Of a DNA stretch of 64,000 nucleotides, positions 49,355 through 61,335 are shown piece by piece. The notes beneath the pieces are model-generated. The model was not told where the DNA came from. It saw only the letters and a list, made by a program, of their open reading frames with translations, and did not search any database. The stretch comes from Chondrilla cf. caribensis (Eukaryota; Porifera; Demospongiae; Chondrillida; Chondrillidae), in contig OZ026546.1 in the NCBI GenBank assembly GCA_964020155.1, forward strand, positions 4,725,400 through 4,789,399, written 5' to 3'. Made by a program: the position numbers and the translations under genes. Numbering within the stretch: the first letter of the stretch is position 1; every line of letters begins with the position of its first letter.

Positions 49355-50218
49355 TAATCAACCAACGGAGTTTGAATCCCAGTGCACAGGTGACTGATAG
49401 GTTGATCAAAGGAAGAAGTGTACAGCAAAGGTCACTAGACAGGGTTCAATGTTTAGGATTACCTATTGAGAGCCAGGCAGGAATTATTTTTAGCTGCAGG
49501 CAGGACATAGATATTACACATAATACAGTATATGCTATAATATTGTATACCTTAATACATATTACCAGGAAAGAGGGATACTTACCATCTGGAGAAATAG
49601 CTGTAAAAAGGAAGGAAAGTGACATAACCTGACATATCACACTGAAATAAAATAACAGGTACGTACATGTATTATTTATACTTCCCAGATTGAGTCTCGA
49701 ATGTGCACTTTGACCTTCTTAGAGGGTACATTAGGACACAGGTAATACTACCGTCCTTGTGTGGACAGCATTCTTTGTCAATGAGGAGCATTGCTACTGA
49801 GAATGGTAGTGATGTGGTCACCTATTGGCTAATGTGGTCCAATGTACCAAGGCTTGGTAAGAGGGCAATTTTTGAAACAACTCTATGCGCCAAGTACTAC
49901 ACATTTGAGTGGTCCATAAGTCCACAAAATTAATAATAGTGTTCATGCGTATGGCTCACATATATGTACATATCAGACAGGTCTGTATAATAATATGCTT
50001 GGCTTACCTGGAGTGGGACAGGATTCTGCAAAAGTGGATAAATAAATACTGTAATCATTAGTAAACATACGTGTGTATGTACGTACATGTGAAGTAAACA
50101 GAAGAGGTGAATTTATCACTATGGATGTTTGAGTACATACAAAACAACTTTACTCTTTTACTAGAATATTGTTTTCATTTCGACTTCCGGTATGTAATGC
50201 ACCATATATGCTTATATA

Positions 50219-50784
50219 CAGTGGGACCCCTATAATCCGGCCCCCTGAAATACGGACACTGCACTAAAACAGATGCAAAATCTTGGAACCAACTTTTCCT
50301 TATTGTAATGTATGTAAAATGCCTCCTGAAAAACAGACTTTTGTTATTCCGTAAAATGAACGTGAAAATATGAACCAGTGTATACAAATCAGTATTAAAT
50401 TTTACACAATAAAGAGGACAAATCAAAGTTTCTTAGGCTGTAAGATTTCTCCAGTTTGTCCACCAATACCTTTGGTGCTGACGAGGTCAAAATGTGATCA
50501 TTAGGAAGTATTTGTTACACAGCCAATTTGGATTGTACCGTATTAGCTCATATCTCTAAGAAATTCGAGGTTTAGTTCGATGATGAAGGCTCTAGAACTC
50601 TTACAACTAGATAAATTTCGTTTGCCACTCAATATGGCCGCCGAATTACACCCCTGGCTGCATCTATAGTTCATTATGTCCATTAATTTCAATCCAAAGT
50701 ACATAACCCCTGAAATAAGGACACCTTTATAATCAGGACATGAAAAGACTGACCCAAGGTGTCCTGATTACAAAGGTCCCACTG
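50219..50784. mobile_element. 566-bp pogo/Tigger-like MITE, CAGTGGGACCC family (gene D)
   Basis: Paralogue of 36669-37242 with the same termini and TA flanks. It was carried along in the two-gene duplication. Confidence 0.75.
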
Positions 50785-51724
50785 TATATGTATTCGTTAT
50801 ACCCTGCCATGTACCCAGCAAAGGTGGGTATAACATATATGCATCCCATCAAAAGGATCAAGGTATGTGGATGTTATGAATGTAGATGATAATTTTTGCA
50901 AGGATAGAACTCTTTAGGAGCTAAAAGCCAAAGTCCTTTAATTGGAGACAAGTTAACAATGACTGAGTACCTATCTCTATGGCAATCATTCCATGATGAT
51001 CCAGCTGGTATCGTTGGGTCACCAAAGACAACTATCTAATCTCTAGCAAGAAAATTTGTGGCAATAATGATAATATCGATCAATTCTCTAAGCCAGTAAC
51101 CGACTTAGAAGAGTGAACAAACTCTTTGCACCCAAAAACACTGCCAAGACACCCTAACCAAATGGGCTGAGAAACTATTATCCAGCCTAGCTCAAACCAC
51201 GAAATCTTCGACCTGAATGACCAATCAATTCATGTTAAAATTTCTTGATTCTCTGCCCTTCTGAAAACACAATAGTTTTGTTTGTCAGATCTGTGTTCCT
51301 CCAACTGAATTGGTGTGGTCCTTAGTGTTAGTGACATTGTGTATCAGTATTGCTGGTGCATTGATTGCCTTGTGTTAAAACAAATACGGCGATAATAGAT
51401 AACTTCCTTTTAGGAAAAAAATGGGGTATATCAGTGATGAGGTCAGAAATATACCTCAGCATATCAGGTATATACTGTATTTGGTGTTTTTGAAGGTGAT
51501 AATGCCCATGCATCGGGATGCATACATATATATAATATAATATATATGGTATGCAGTTTCTGCAATAGGACATGCGAAAATCTTCAGATTGACGCAACAT
51601 CCACTGCAGATGTCAGTGGAATACTTCAAAGTCATCTGCAATTAATTAGGTATACACATTATTAAGTAAACGAACTCTCGGGTATTATTGAACTGTCGTG
51701 TAAGTAATTCAAATATGAATATGA

Positions 51725-51808
51725 TTTCGCGGTTGGCCTAGCATCTGCGAATTTTCATTTTTGGAGCCATCCGTGAAAATTTTGTCCCATGAAAATTTCC
51801 TGCTATGC
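51725..51808. mobile_element. Partial CCGTATAGCGGG MITE, copy 3
   Basis: Paralogue of 38309-38410, with the left end shortened further. It adjoins the same inverted intron segment (about 51811-51915). Confidence 0.65.
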
Positions 51809-53092
51809 GTTTGAATTTGTTATGGGTTGGTGGTTATGATAAGCCTGAAGTACAAATTTGTGATGAGTTCATTGTTATGGTATACACCAGTTGGTGAATC
51901 CAGTGAAGGTGGGATGCACTGATTAGACATTATTGTGACTTGTAAAAACATCATCACACACACACAACTCTCACCTATTGATACTAGCCATTCCCTGCAG
52001 GCTACCATCATCCAGGTTAATACACTGAATAGTTCCTCCATTGTCTGATTCAATAAACCCCCAGTGATAGTGATGGTGGAGGATTTAGTGACACCACCTG
52101 AATCAGAAGTGCTGATTCAGCCAGAGTACATACTCTCAGCTCCTTTTCCACTGTCTTCTGTTGCATCTATACCATCCAGAGTGATGGTCCACCCGGCTGA
52201 TGAAACCCCATTGGTAATGTGACTCACACTACAAGTAAAGGTCTGTTTGCTACCACAATCCACCCAGATCTCACCATCTGGGGTCAATGTACCTACAAAA
52301 TGTACAGAAATATAGATCCTGCTGTTGTGTATGGTTGAGGTGTTTAGTATGCAATCAGGTGGGATGATTGGGGTAGCCTGGAATGACGGGCCAACAGGAC
52401 CAGGGGTAGAGTGAGGACATTGTGTTTATGAGATTACGTGGTGGACAAGTAGTAAATGTTTTCAGTCAGATATTGAAGGACCAATTGCAATCAATGGAGG
52501 AACCATAAATCTGCAAATAGTTCAGTGTTATGATTGCATAAGGCTATTAATCCCAGGATATTTATCTGCCACCTTACAATACCCGTAGCTATATACCTAT
52601 CCAATGTTCTCTTTCAAAACAAAAGTACAGTACTGTACACTGTATAACGGTTCACCTTAGATAATAACCATACATAGGTCTGTATATAAATACAGAATAT
52701 ACCTATCCTATATTACACATGGCTGAACTATCAGAAGCTATAGCTGCGTACACAGATAATAGGTATATGTAGGATTCTATATCCCTTCAGTCACTAGCTA
52801 TAGTATATACAGCGTTGCGTGCATGAGAGTGGATGCGAACGAGCTCGAGATAAAGTAGCCTTGTGGCTTAGTGGAGTTTTTACCAGTATAATATTATTAA
52901 TGATATGATGATGAAGATGAAGACACAGTCCCCATCTCTCGCGGAACATACACGTATGTACACTGTACCACGTACGCGAGAAGCTCCAGGACATGTACTC
53001 ACTGGAAACGTACACGTCCTCTAGTAAACGTTAACCAGCTCACCTTGTGACCAAGGAAACAGACTAGCGAAAAGGATTAAGTTCAGATACAT

Positions 53093-55430
53093 CTTCTCCG
53101 TATTCCTCGATATAAGCATTTTGATGCTGTATCCGATCTGTTCCCCTGATGGCTAATGTGAGCGGCCAGCGGTTCGATAGCATCATGGCTATAACAGATT
53201 GAGGATACCAGTGTCCTAGGTGTCGATCAGCGACCCCCCCTTACCAGTGATTCCTGGTCATTAACGCCTATGGGCAACAATGACTCCCCAAGCGCCCAAG
53301 ACTTGTGATCACTCGATCAGGGTGATTCCATAGTCATCTAGGACTAGCTAGGTGTAATTGACTTCCTCCAGGCCAGAATGACTCCCCTTCCATTACACAA
53401 GTTATAACATTCATAACATATGTCATAACAATATTATTATAGGTTATACATGGACTAACATAATTATAATGGCACTCTCAATCCTGATTTACATAATAAT
53501 AATAATAATAATATTATTATCATTAATATTGGGACACCTGAAATACCAACAGTATGTTAGTTGTCACAATATCTTCAATGAATACTCACTGAATTGAAGG
53601 TAGTACAGCACGTAGCTTTGCAATATGTATTATGCTATGCATATCAACTACATGTGTGTGTGAATGCGTGTCAGTATGCATAATATTATTGTGTGTGTAT
53701 GTTATAGGAACACACAATATATGTACATGCACTAACAAAGTTATAATGGCACTCAGTCGACCAATCCTATTAAATTATATTATCATAATTCGGACACCCG
53801 CAATATAATATTACGTATATGTACAATTGTCACAATATCTTCAATGAATACTAAATGAAGCTAGTACAGCACCTTTGTGCATTATTATACAGCTATAGTG
53901 GTAATACAAAATTCATCAGATTATGCATATCAACTACAATTATTATGCATAGTCAGCAGAATACAGAGCCTATAGGAAAACTACGTAATGGCCTAAGTAG
54001 GTATACAATATTATGTAAAGTACTGTTCACACTACACTCTATGGTTGTGTTCCACAACTTGCTATCAACTACAGGGAAGGACAAAATGGCGGAATGTACA
54101 TAATATTCACGTTAGGTACATATAACCTGTTGAAATCACTGTTTGACAACAACAATGATTGTGACCATGCTTGTACATCCTCAATAGCAGGGATATGAAA
54201 ATGGTGATGAAGGGTCTAAAGTGACATCAACCATGTACATACACAGTATTTCACGTACAAGGGTTGTATGTAAGGGAGTGATACATATGGGAGTGGCATA
54301 TCAGGAGTGGTACATATGGGAGTGGTGCATATGGGAGTGGCAGATATGTATGGGAGTGGTACATATGGGAGTGGTAAATACAGGAGTAGTCCACTAGTAC
54401 AACCAAGAATAGAGCACGTTAAGTACGCTTGCACACACAAATAGACTCACCTACTGCTGATAGGAGACCTCTTAAGCCTGTTCCACAGACAAGTACTGCA
54501 CAGGCTCCTCTTTAGAACGTATGGGCTTCTCTCCAGAGCTACCAGCTTGTTCAGAGAATTCAAGAGCAGCATATTGGATCTAGGGGACAACAACACAGAG
54601 TAAATGGTAGGACACACTATTGGCTGAAGAATCAGGTGTAAATGGGGGCAGAAGTATATTCGCCAAGGTGGGTAGGGAATTAAGTATGGGAGAGAGATCA
54701 GATGAGGGTAGACGTATCAAGAGATACCATGGGAACGGGTGGGGAGTGGATGTCCCTGTGGTACCCCATGAAATACACTACAGCAGTATACCAAAACATG
54801 AATGTACAATTTTATTCAAAGTACCAATGTATGTACATATACCGTATAGCGGGAAATTTTCGCGAGACAAAATTTTCGTGGGTGGCTCCAAAAATGAAAA
54901 TTCACAGATAAAATTTTCACGGATGCTGGCCAGAGTCAGAACAGCGAGAATGCCTGATTCGTGGATAAAATTTTCGCGGATGTCAGGCCAACTGCAAAAT
55001 CCACGAAAATTTTGTCCCGTGAAAATTTCCCGCTATACGGTACGTAGACATGTACACCTCAAATGCATTGTATGCAAAGATGCTGTGGGACAAACACAAG
55101 AGAAGAGAAACCTTGGACATAACTCTTCTGGTGCACTTGTGTGTATGGGAAAAATAAACAGTATACAGAACAGTGGAATACAAAAACGATGCATTACTAT
55201 ACACTTGTGTAACACTCAGGCCATGAAATGAATGGTAATTTTAAGAGTATTTTATCTTCCATGCAAACTACTTTGGGGGAACATACGTAAGACAGCGTAG
55301 GATAAACACTAGCAAGAAACCATGTATATGAGTCTACCACTTCTGTGTATGGGATATTTTCAACAGTGAATAGAAAAGTGGAATACAAACAAGATGTACT
55401 TCTACAACACACAGGCATCAGAATGGATGG
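53093..55430. other. Spacer between genes D and E
   Basis: The 5' flank of D, the GTGTCCTAGGTGTCGATCAG segment (53212 on), AT-rich spacer, the minisatellite at 54275-54395, and a region (54450-54830) matching 27.9-28.2 and 41.5-41.8 kb that is partly open on both strands (plus: GNGWGVDVPVV). I cannot assign it to a gene. The MITE 54842-55040 follows. Confidence 0.5.
54842..55040. mobile_element. Complete CCGTATAGCGGG MITE with TA duplication, copy 4
   Basis: A 199-bp element, CCGTATAGCGGGAAATTTTC to the complementary GAAAATTTCCCGCTATACGG, flanked by TA at 54840-54841 and 55041-55042. The paralogous sequence at about 41870 (TGTACATATACGTAGA) is the empty site. This fixes the exact ends and target duplication of the family. 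Confidence 0.9.
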
Positions 55431-58400
55431 CTATTTTAAAAGTATTTCATCTTCCATGTGGACTACTGCAGCCAACTGCACTACCTTGTCCTCTTTCTCT
55501 TTCTTCTCTCTCACTTTCTTAGGATCAGCATAGTTATCAGCAGGCAATGGTCTAGTTGAAGCAATAAGATATATATACTAATTGAAAAGTGCAGAGTGAT
55601 TGAGTATTGTTCTTAACATGCCTTGTTGAACTGGGTCTTTTGGAGTCACCTGAAATGAAAACAACAAACAAAAGAACAAAATAAACATAAAATCAACACC
55701 ACTAGACTGTAATGTGTACATTTGTGGATATAATAAAATGTCATTACTCCAAATCTTTGTGAGCTGTGTTTTATGTAGTAACAAACCTCCACAACAGTAC
55801 AGACAGAAGAAGACATGGCAAAAACCTGTGTGTGCGGTAAAGCAAATTGAATGTAAAAGGCAAATGGTAGATGCAAGATTACTTCTCAATCTCACTTCTT
55901 CCTTTACAAGAGCTGCAACACAGAACTGCAATCAGTACAGTAATAGCGTAGATAACAAGAGCACCTATTGCTAATCCTGCTACTCCACCAACCACTCCAC
56001 CAGCTATGGCAGGCACTTCAGTGATAAAAATAGAAAGCATTTATAGAAATATCATGTACACATAACAATACTCACAATTGGTACAACATTTCTCTGTACA
56101 TGTATACAACTGTATAAATCCATATTGCTTACAAAAACAGACTTTAAGTTGTGAAAATTGACAAAAAGGGTATACAGGAAAGTAGCCATGGCTTCATTAG
56201 ATATGTAAGTACATGCATACACACACATGATCTTATATGGGCATACCACTTAGATGCAAGCATGTAATATGCAAAGATGAAAGAAAGAGCATGTAAAGTG
56301 TGTTCTATCATGATAGTGTATATCAGTGCATAGCATTCCTATATACAGTGGAATCTATCTGATGTGATCACCTATGGGATCTCATTTCCTTGGTTGGATT
56401 AAAAAGGTGGCTGTAACAGCTACATTGAAATGTATGCAAAAACATGGCAGATGTGTATTTTGGGACTTATTGAATGTGGTGGTTTAGCTGTTTAGAATCA
56501 ACTGATTGAGAACCAGGCAGGAAATACTTTCAACTTCAACACACAGGACACAGCTATTACATATAATACAGTAAATGCTATAATAAACATTTAACAATGA
56601 AAAAGGATGTAGGGATGACAAGCAAAAAAAAGGGAAAGAACAAGGTAGGGATGAACACAATGAGAATACCGTCGGAGTGAGCAGCACGTCGGAATGAGAA
56701 GACTGTCTAAATATAACAATCCCTATATCAACAGCTGCAGACACTATACTGTGTATTGCACAGACAATCACTGCTGTTGATATAGGGATTGTTATATTTC
56801 GACAGTCCTCTCATTCCGACATGCTGCTCACTCCGACGGTGTTCTCATTCCACTCATCCCTACCTTGTTCTTTCCCTTTTTTTGCTTGTCATCCCTACAT
56901 CCTTTTTCATTGTTAAATGTTTTTATTATGCTTGTTTGTATTCTTTATTGGCCAGAGGCATGATGTAAAATGTTTATGTGGAAAAAAAAATTAAAAAAAA
57001 ATCGTCCTCTCGGCGATTCGAACCAACCAAACTCACTATAAAACCTGTCATCTGCTCACTGAGCCATCGTGACTTAGTGTTATGAAGTAAGTGAATATTT
57101 TAAATTGAACAAGATGGCGTATTACTATGAGGCAGTCGCCGGAAATGCCGCAGTCGCCATATGTAGTACAATCGTAACAAGAGTAGGAAAGGGCACTCCG
57201 CGCTAAAAAAATAAGATCGCTCGTGTTAAAATTAGCTCCATAGCTCCAGCAGATACTTCGGTAGCTTTGTTGAAAAATATGTAGAGAAGAAGAAGAAGTC
57301 CGAAAATTTGACCTTTAATTTTTTTGACCTTTCGCCGGTTCGCCTCTGCAACTACGTTGTTTTCACTTGTTAGTAGTTTTGTTACTCCTCAAATCAGCCG
57401 AAAATGACTCCTGAATGCTCGCTTGGGCTTAATACCAGTCCATAGGCGATATTTTGCGAAAGTGTAATGTATGCGAGGTATAGGGCCGCCATTTTATTTC
57501 CGCGTCATCCCTACATATAGAGTGCTATCGCACTCTATGATAGTATACTGCAATACACACGAGGAAAGAGGGATACACTGAAATAAAATAGCAGGTACAT
57601 GTATCATTTATAATTCCCAGTCCCGAATATACGCTGTTACGATGACATTCTCAAAGGGTACATTAGGACACAGACAATATAATAATCCTTGTATGGGCAG
57701 CATTCTTTGTCACTGAGGAGCGGTGCTAATGAAAATGGTTGTACATGTGCCAAGGTTTGGTAAGAAAGCAATTTTTGAAACAACTCCATGCGCCAAGTAT
57801 GTACAACACATCTGAGTGGTCCATAAGTCCACAAAATTAATAATAATGTTCATGTGCATGAATCACATATCAGACAGGTCTGTATATAATGTGTGCTTGA
57901 CACTTACCTGGAAGGTTACAAAAGTCTGCAGCAGAAGAAATAAATGAATACTGTAATCAATAATATACACATGTATGTATGTACATATAGTACAGATCAT
58001 GGAAAAGGCAACGCTTTTGTCGGTTACCCTGTAATCAGTTAAACGTTAGCGATAATGAAATATAAGTTGGAATATAGGGTGTGCATTTGCCGGCTTTGCA
58101 AGACCCAAAAACCGGAAATCGGCCATTTTGGTGCACAACCTGTAGAGTTCTTCAATGGTGTTAGCACAAACTGAGATGTCCATTTGTGGCAAAATATTAA
58201 CCCCTGATGTGAAATCTTGGTACCTGCAGAACCTACAACTATTCTCTGGTATTGATCCTTTTTGCTTGTCATCCTTTGAAAACTAAGCAGGCATTCTTCC
58301 GCTTGTTGATGCGGATAAGATCGTGTCCTACTTGATTCTTACATTGATACTCCATACTACGCAATGTAGTATGGAGTATCTATGATTCTTCAGACATGTT

Positions 58401-58857
58401 TTCTCAGCTATCATGCATATTCATTAGGTGGGGCATTTTCCCACATTAGAATCACCTGAAATCCTATGAAGTATGACCAACAACAGGACATAGCCTTGAA
58501 GTATGTTGGCAATCTCCTAAACACAGCCACAGACTCCACAATCTTTCTACCCGTGCTATGTAAACTGACCTTGAGCATCAACAACCATACTATTCCCAGT
58601 ACATTCAGTACGACTTCCACAGTTGTTGTTTGGAATAAGTAACAAGTTGTACTCCACACAAGGATCCAGTCCACTAATAGTACATGTACCAGTGGAGGGA
58701 CAAGTCTTATTATTCCCACAGTTTGGTAATGATGAAGGACAGTAGGTGACTGTAGTGGATGTGACTGGAGAAGCAGTGGCTTTTTGATAGGTGACAGTAG
58801 CACTAGTAAAATCACCATCCCTGTTTGCTGAGAAACTTGATGGGCAGGAAGGGAGTT
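55431..58857 (-). CDS. FN3 receptor, 3' part; Ig and signal exons not found (gene E)
   Basis: Minus-strand exons: FN3 58570-58857, microexon 57908-57925 (18 bp, DFCNLP), TM 55896-56015, tail-1 55622-55649 (GC donor), tail-2 55431-55551 ending in TAG. All are in frame (575 nt from a phase-1 start). FN3 shows ATVTYQKA, VTYCPSS, PNCGNNKTC, EYNLLLIP and NNNCGSRTEC, keeping the cysteines lost in A. The second stalk microexon is deleted; the locus now holds a 956-bp insertion (56586-57541) beside the deletion. The tail is full length: KRPSSTR, then PADNYADPKKVREKK and a C-terminal HMEDEILLK. No Ig or signal exon is seen up to 64 kb. The gene may be 5'-truncated, or its first exons may lie beyond the window. 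Confidence 0.65.
56586..57541. mobile_element. 956-bp composite insertion: foldback element plus tRNA-like segment
   Basis: Paralogues B, C and A run from GCTATAATA directly into (TT)GTATAC. Here 956 bp intervene. The first ~350 bp are the second copy of the foldback family, with arms at about 56586-56750 and 56771-56925. The sequence then passes A/T homopolymers (56980-57000), a tRNA-like segment (57004-57073) and about 400 bp of unique sequence. It ends with the GCCGCCATTTT..CATCCCTACAT unit and its hairpin (57477-57541). TGTAGGGATGAC near the left end is inverted as GTCATCCCTACA near the right end, suggesting related termini. Confidence 0.75.
57004..57073 (-). repeat. tRNA-like sequence, probably a tRNA-derived SINE head
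   Basis: On the minus strand TGGCTCAGTGAG resembles the Pol III A box and GGTTCGAATC matches the B box, about 35-40 nt apart. T-runs follow, as in a Pol III terminator. The acceptor and T stems do not pair well, so I do not call a functional tRNA. A SINE or tRNA pseudogene within the composite insertion is the likely identity. Confidence 0.5.
58346..58380. repeat. Perfect 15-bp hairpin
   Basis: GATACTCCATACTAC, loop GCAAT, then its exact complement. It lies in the intron downstream of the gene E FN3 exon, near a GCTTGTCATCC motif recalling the foldback family ends. Confidence 0.8.
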
Positions 58858-59107
58858 CTGGAATGGAAATACATGAGCATAAAAATAAATGGGAATCTGA
58901 TCTTGAGGAGGAACATTTACACTTAGTGCATTCTTAGTCTGAGGTACCCAGCTGTACATGAAGAGTCAGGGAACTGAACTAGTCCATCTTCAATATATGG
59001 CTTCCATAGTTCCACAGATACACATACATATGGGTAGCCTCAACTGAGGTTTGTATGGTACATATGTACATACGTATGTACGTATGATGTGCACAATTAT
59101 GTATGTA
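58858..59107. other. Sequence upstream of the E FN3 exon
   Basis: Presumed intron or 5' flank of gene E. No Ig exon or signal peptide was recognised here. Confidence 0.4.
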
Positions 59108-59770
59108 CGGTAGGCGCCAAAATAAACTTTGTGTTCCATTTTGTTAAGACGAATACGAAAGGTTCCAACGTATCGTTCCGCTTTCGTCTTTTTTCCATCC
59201 GTTCATATCGTTTTGTTTTGTTCCATTCCTCAAAAACAAACGGTGTTGATCAACACTAGCTAACACAACAATTTTATGGACGTGTGTACGTTTAGTTGTG
59301 TAACATTCAAGTCTGATTTTACTCTGGAGAGAAGGACAATGAAGCGATTATGGAAGAGTATTTTAGTTCGCTATTCAAATGTCATCGAGTTACCTACTAT
59401 CCAAGTTCTTTTGGGAAAAGAAGGAATTCATACAACAGGTATGGGCCGGAATATGTAAATTTATCAAGAGATGTGAGTTCACTAGATTAATCGAGAAACG
59501 CCATTTTCTTCACTCCAGAAGATGTGTCCACAGGTAGTTTTATTCAGTACTGAAGAGATAAAATGTTCTTCATAATTGAGTATAATATTATAGCCAAATC
59601 GTTCCGTACTTTAATAGAATACGTTCAAGTCAACACATTTTGTTCTCTCCGTCTTTTCTCAAGTTTCGCTTTGTTCCATTTCATTCCGATGCCTTTCTTT
59701 TTCTGTAGGCAAGAAGTACAAAGCCGCGTTTAGATGGAACGGAATGCAAAGTTTACTTTGGCGCCTACTG
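59108..59770. mobile_element. 663-bp TIR element, CAGTAGGCGCCAAA termini
   Basis: The left end CGGTAGGCGCCAAAATAAAC is the inverted counterpart of the right end GTTTACTTTGGCGCCTACTG, with TA on each side. TA duplication and the CAGT-like terminus suggest Tc1/mariner or pogo. A 60-codon frame inside (59276-59458) shows no transposase motif. Non-autonomous. Confidence 0.75.
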
Positions 59771-60117
59771 TACATACATACGTATATTAATAATGTACAT
59801 TATAATATACATATGTGATATTAGGTTTTATATGTAATATAAATATACTGTGAAGTGTACAGTTGGCATTAATATAACATATCTGTAGATACTGTGTGCA
59901 TGCATACAGTGCATGTTAGTACGTATGTACATGCATTCACTGTAAAAATCCCTGCGAACTTATTAAAATCTCAACTACTTTGTCAATGGCAGGTAATGCA
60001 CAGGTCAAAAAGAGATTCACTAGTGCACCTTTACTAAATACGTACATAGAAAATGAACTGGTGCTATTGCCAGGATCAAATTAACTGAGCAATAACACTC
60101 CTTACATGAATGAAGAC

Positions 60118-60238
60118 AATAATAGTACATGGACTGGTACAGGTCATACTATTCCCACAGTATGGTGATGATGTAGGACAGTAGGTGACTGCAGTCGATG
60201 TGACTGGAGGAGTATTAGGAGGTGGTTGCTAGGTAACA
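60118..60238 (-). pseudogene. Relic FN3 exon fragment
   Basis: The minus strand reads PPVTSTAVTYCPTSSPYCG then CTSPCTI, clearly from the same FN3 family. The conserved Trp codon is TAG, and both ends of the domain are missing. A weaker trace (TSSYTVSGLYP) lies at about 63145-63180. Confidence 0.7.
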
Positions 60239-60611
60239 GTGGTGTAATAGCATAGTTCATAAGAATACAGAAATATACTGTAGACAATATATTAACAAAC
60301 AAATAATAATATCAAATTATGATCTTCATATAAAACTGTGCTGGCTGTTATTCACCAATATTTGTAACTACAGCAACAAGTAATTCGAGTTAAAAAAATG
60401 GTGGAGCTGCTGCCCCCCGCACTCGAATTACCTGGGCATTTTTCTTAGGTTTAGAAGAACCTTCGCTGAAGTTATTACGTACGGCCGAGCTTCAGCGCAT
60501 GAATTCTAGCCCAATTTCAAATTGTTGGAGTTCGAAATTGGCCATTTTTTATTCGCAAAAGATAAATTATAATATAAATTCATTGTTGCAGCTATGCCTA
60601 GGAACATGTAT

Positions 60612-60673
<62 letters not shown>

Positions 60674-60761
60674 GACGAGCGTTACATACCGGAAGTCGAA
60701 ATGAAAACAATAAAGCAAGTGCTTCAATAGACCATATGCATTTTTATGCCCACCGCCCACA
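60239..60761. other. Repeat-rich stretch with (AT)n
   Basis: An (AT)n microsatellite at about 60617-60671. Just after it, TTACATACCGGAAGTCGAAA is the reverse complement of sequence at about 36627-36655 and 50170-50200, so a dispersed repeat is present. No gene. Confidence 0.5.
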
Positions 60762-60784
60762 ATGATGAGGTCACAGAAGGTCAA

Positions 60785-61335
60785 CGGTGAACGGTTATCA
60801 CCTTCGTCTATCCAAATGTACGTGAAATGGACGGTCGACGTCGGAATTCGTTCGTTTTTGAGATGTCTCGGCGCTAGAGCTGTACTGAAGGCCTTTCAAA
60901 TGGAAGAATATGTTGTCCTAAAGAGGTTGACGTCGTTGGAATCTGCCTCAAAGAGTGAGGACAGCTCAAAATCGAGTGATAATATTCGTGGCGTTGATAA
61001 GTAGTCGAGTTTTGGATCGTTTTGCACTTACTATACATTATAGTGTCAACTGTTCTTCTTACAGTGATCGGTTATCACCTTCCTCTATCTAAATGTACGT
61101 TAAATAGGTGGTCGACTTCGGAATTCGTTCATTTTTTGTGGAGATGTCTCAGCGACAGTGTTGTGTTTGGGGCTGTGCAAATCGTAAAGAATGTTGTCTT
61201 GAAGACGATGATGGCGTTAGAATCTGCAGATATAGTCTAGTATCCCGAGAACGGCAGAGTGTCCGAAATCAAACGATTTACTCAAGTTATACACGATCAG
61301 TGTTATGCCAACATCAACAAAGTAGGATGTCATAA
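60785..61335 (+). pseudogene. Tandem-duplicated THAP-like zinc-finger fragment
   Basis: Two copies of a segment of about 200 bp (about 60785-61000 and 61065-61230; shared GGTTATCACCTTC.TCTAT and CGGAATTCGTTC). In the second, MSQRQCCVWGCANRKECC (ATG 61147) has the spacing of the N-terminal CxxxC of a THAP domain (C...GCxNR), as found in P-element-type transposases and metazoan THAP proteins. The frame ends at 61335 without the distal Cys-His pair being clear. The first copy is interrupted by a stop soon after MSRR. Probably a transposon relic. Confidence 0.5.

Larger units (their letters stand above)
48307..53092 (-). pseudogene. Ig-only receptor, mosaic and frameshifted Ig exon (gene D)
   Basis: Paralogue of B: signal 53044-53092, Ig 51975-52292, microexons 50008-50025 and 49586-49600, TM 48683-48802, tail-1 48400-48427, tail-2 48307-48334. 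The Ig exon has the same TGA as gene C, a 2-bp gain near 52056-52062 (run of five C against three) and a 2-bp loss near 51981, so it cannot encode a normal Ig domain. Tail-1 has a GT donor (CAACAAG then GTATGT) where the other four copies have GC. Tail-2 has the B-type frameshift (DEKC stop). The right part of the Ig exon and its flank resemble C, while the left part resembles B. Confidence 0.72.

Noticed and set aside
57004..57073. A functional tRNA gene
   Set aside because: A and B boxes are present, but the acceptor and T stems pair poorly and no clean anticodon arm forms. Kept only as tRNA-like or SINE.
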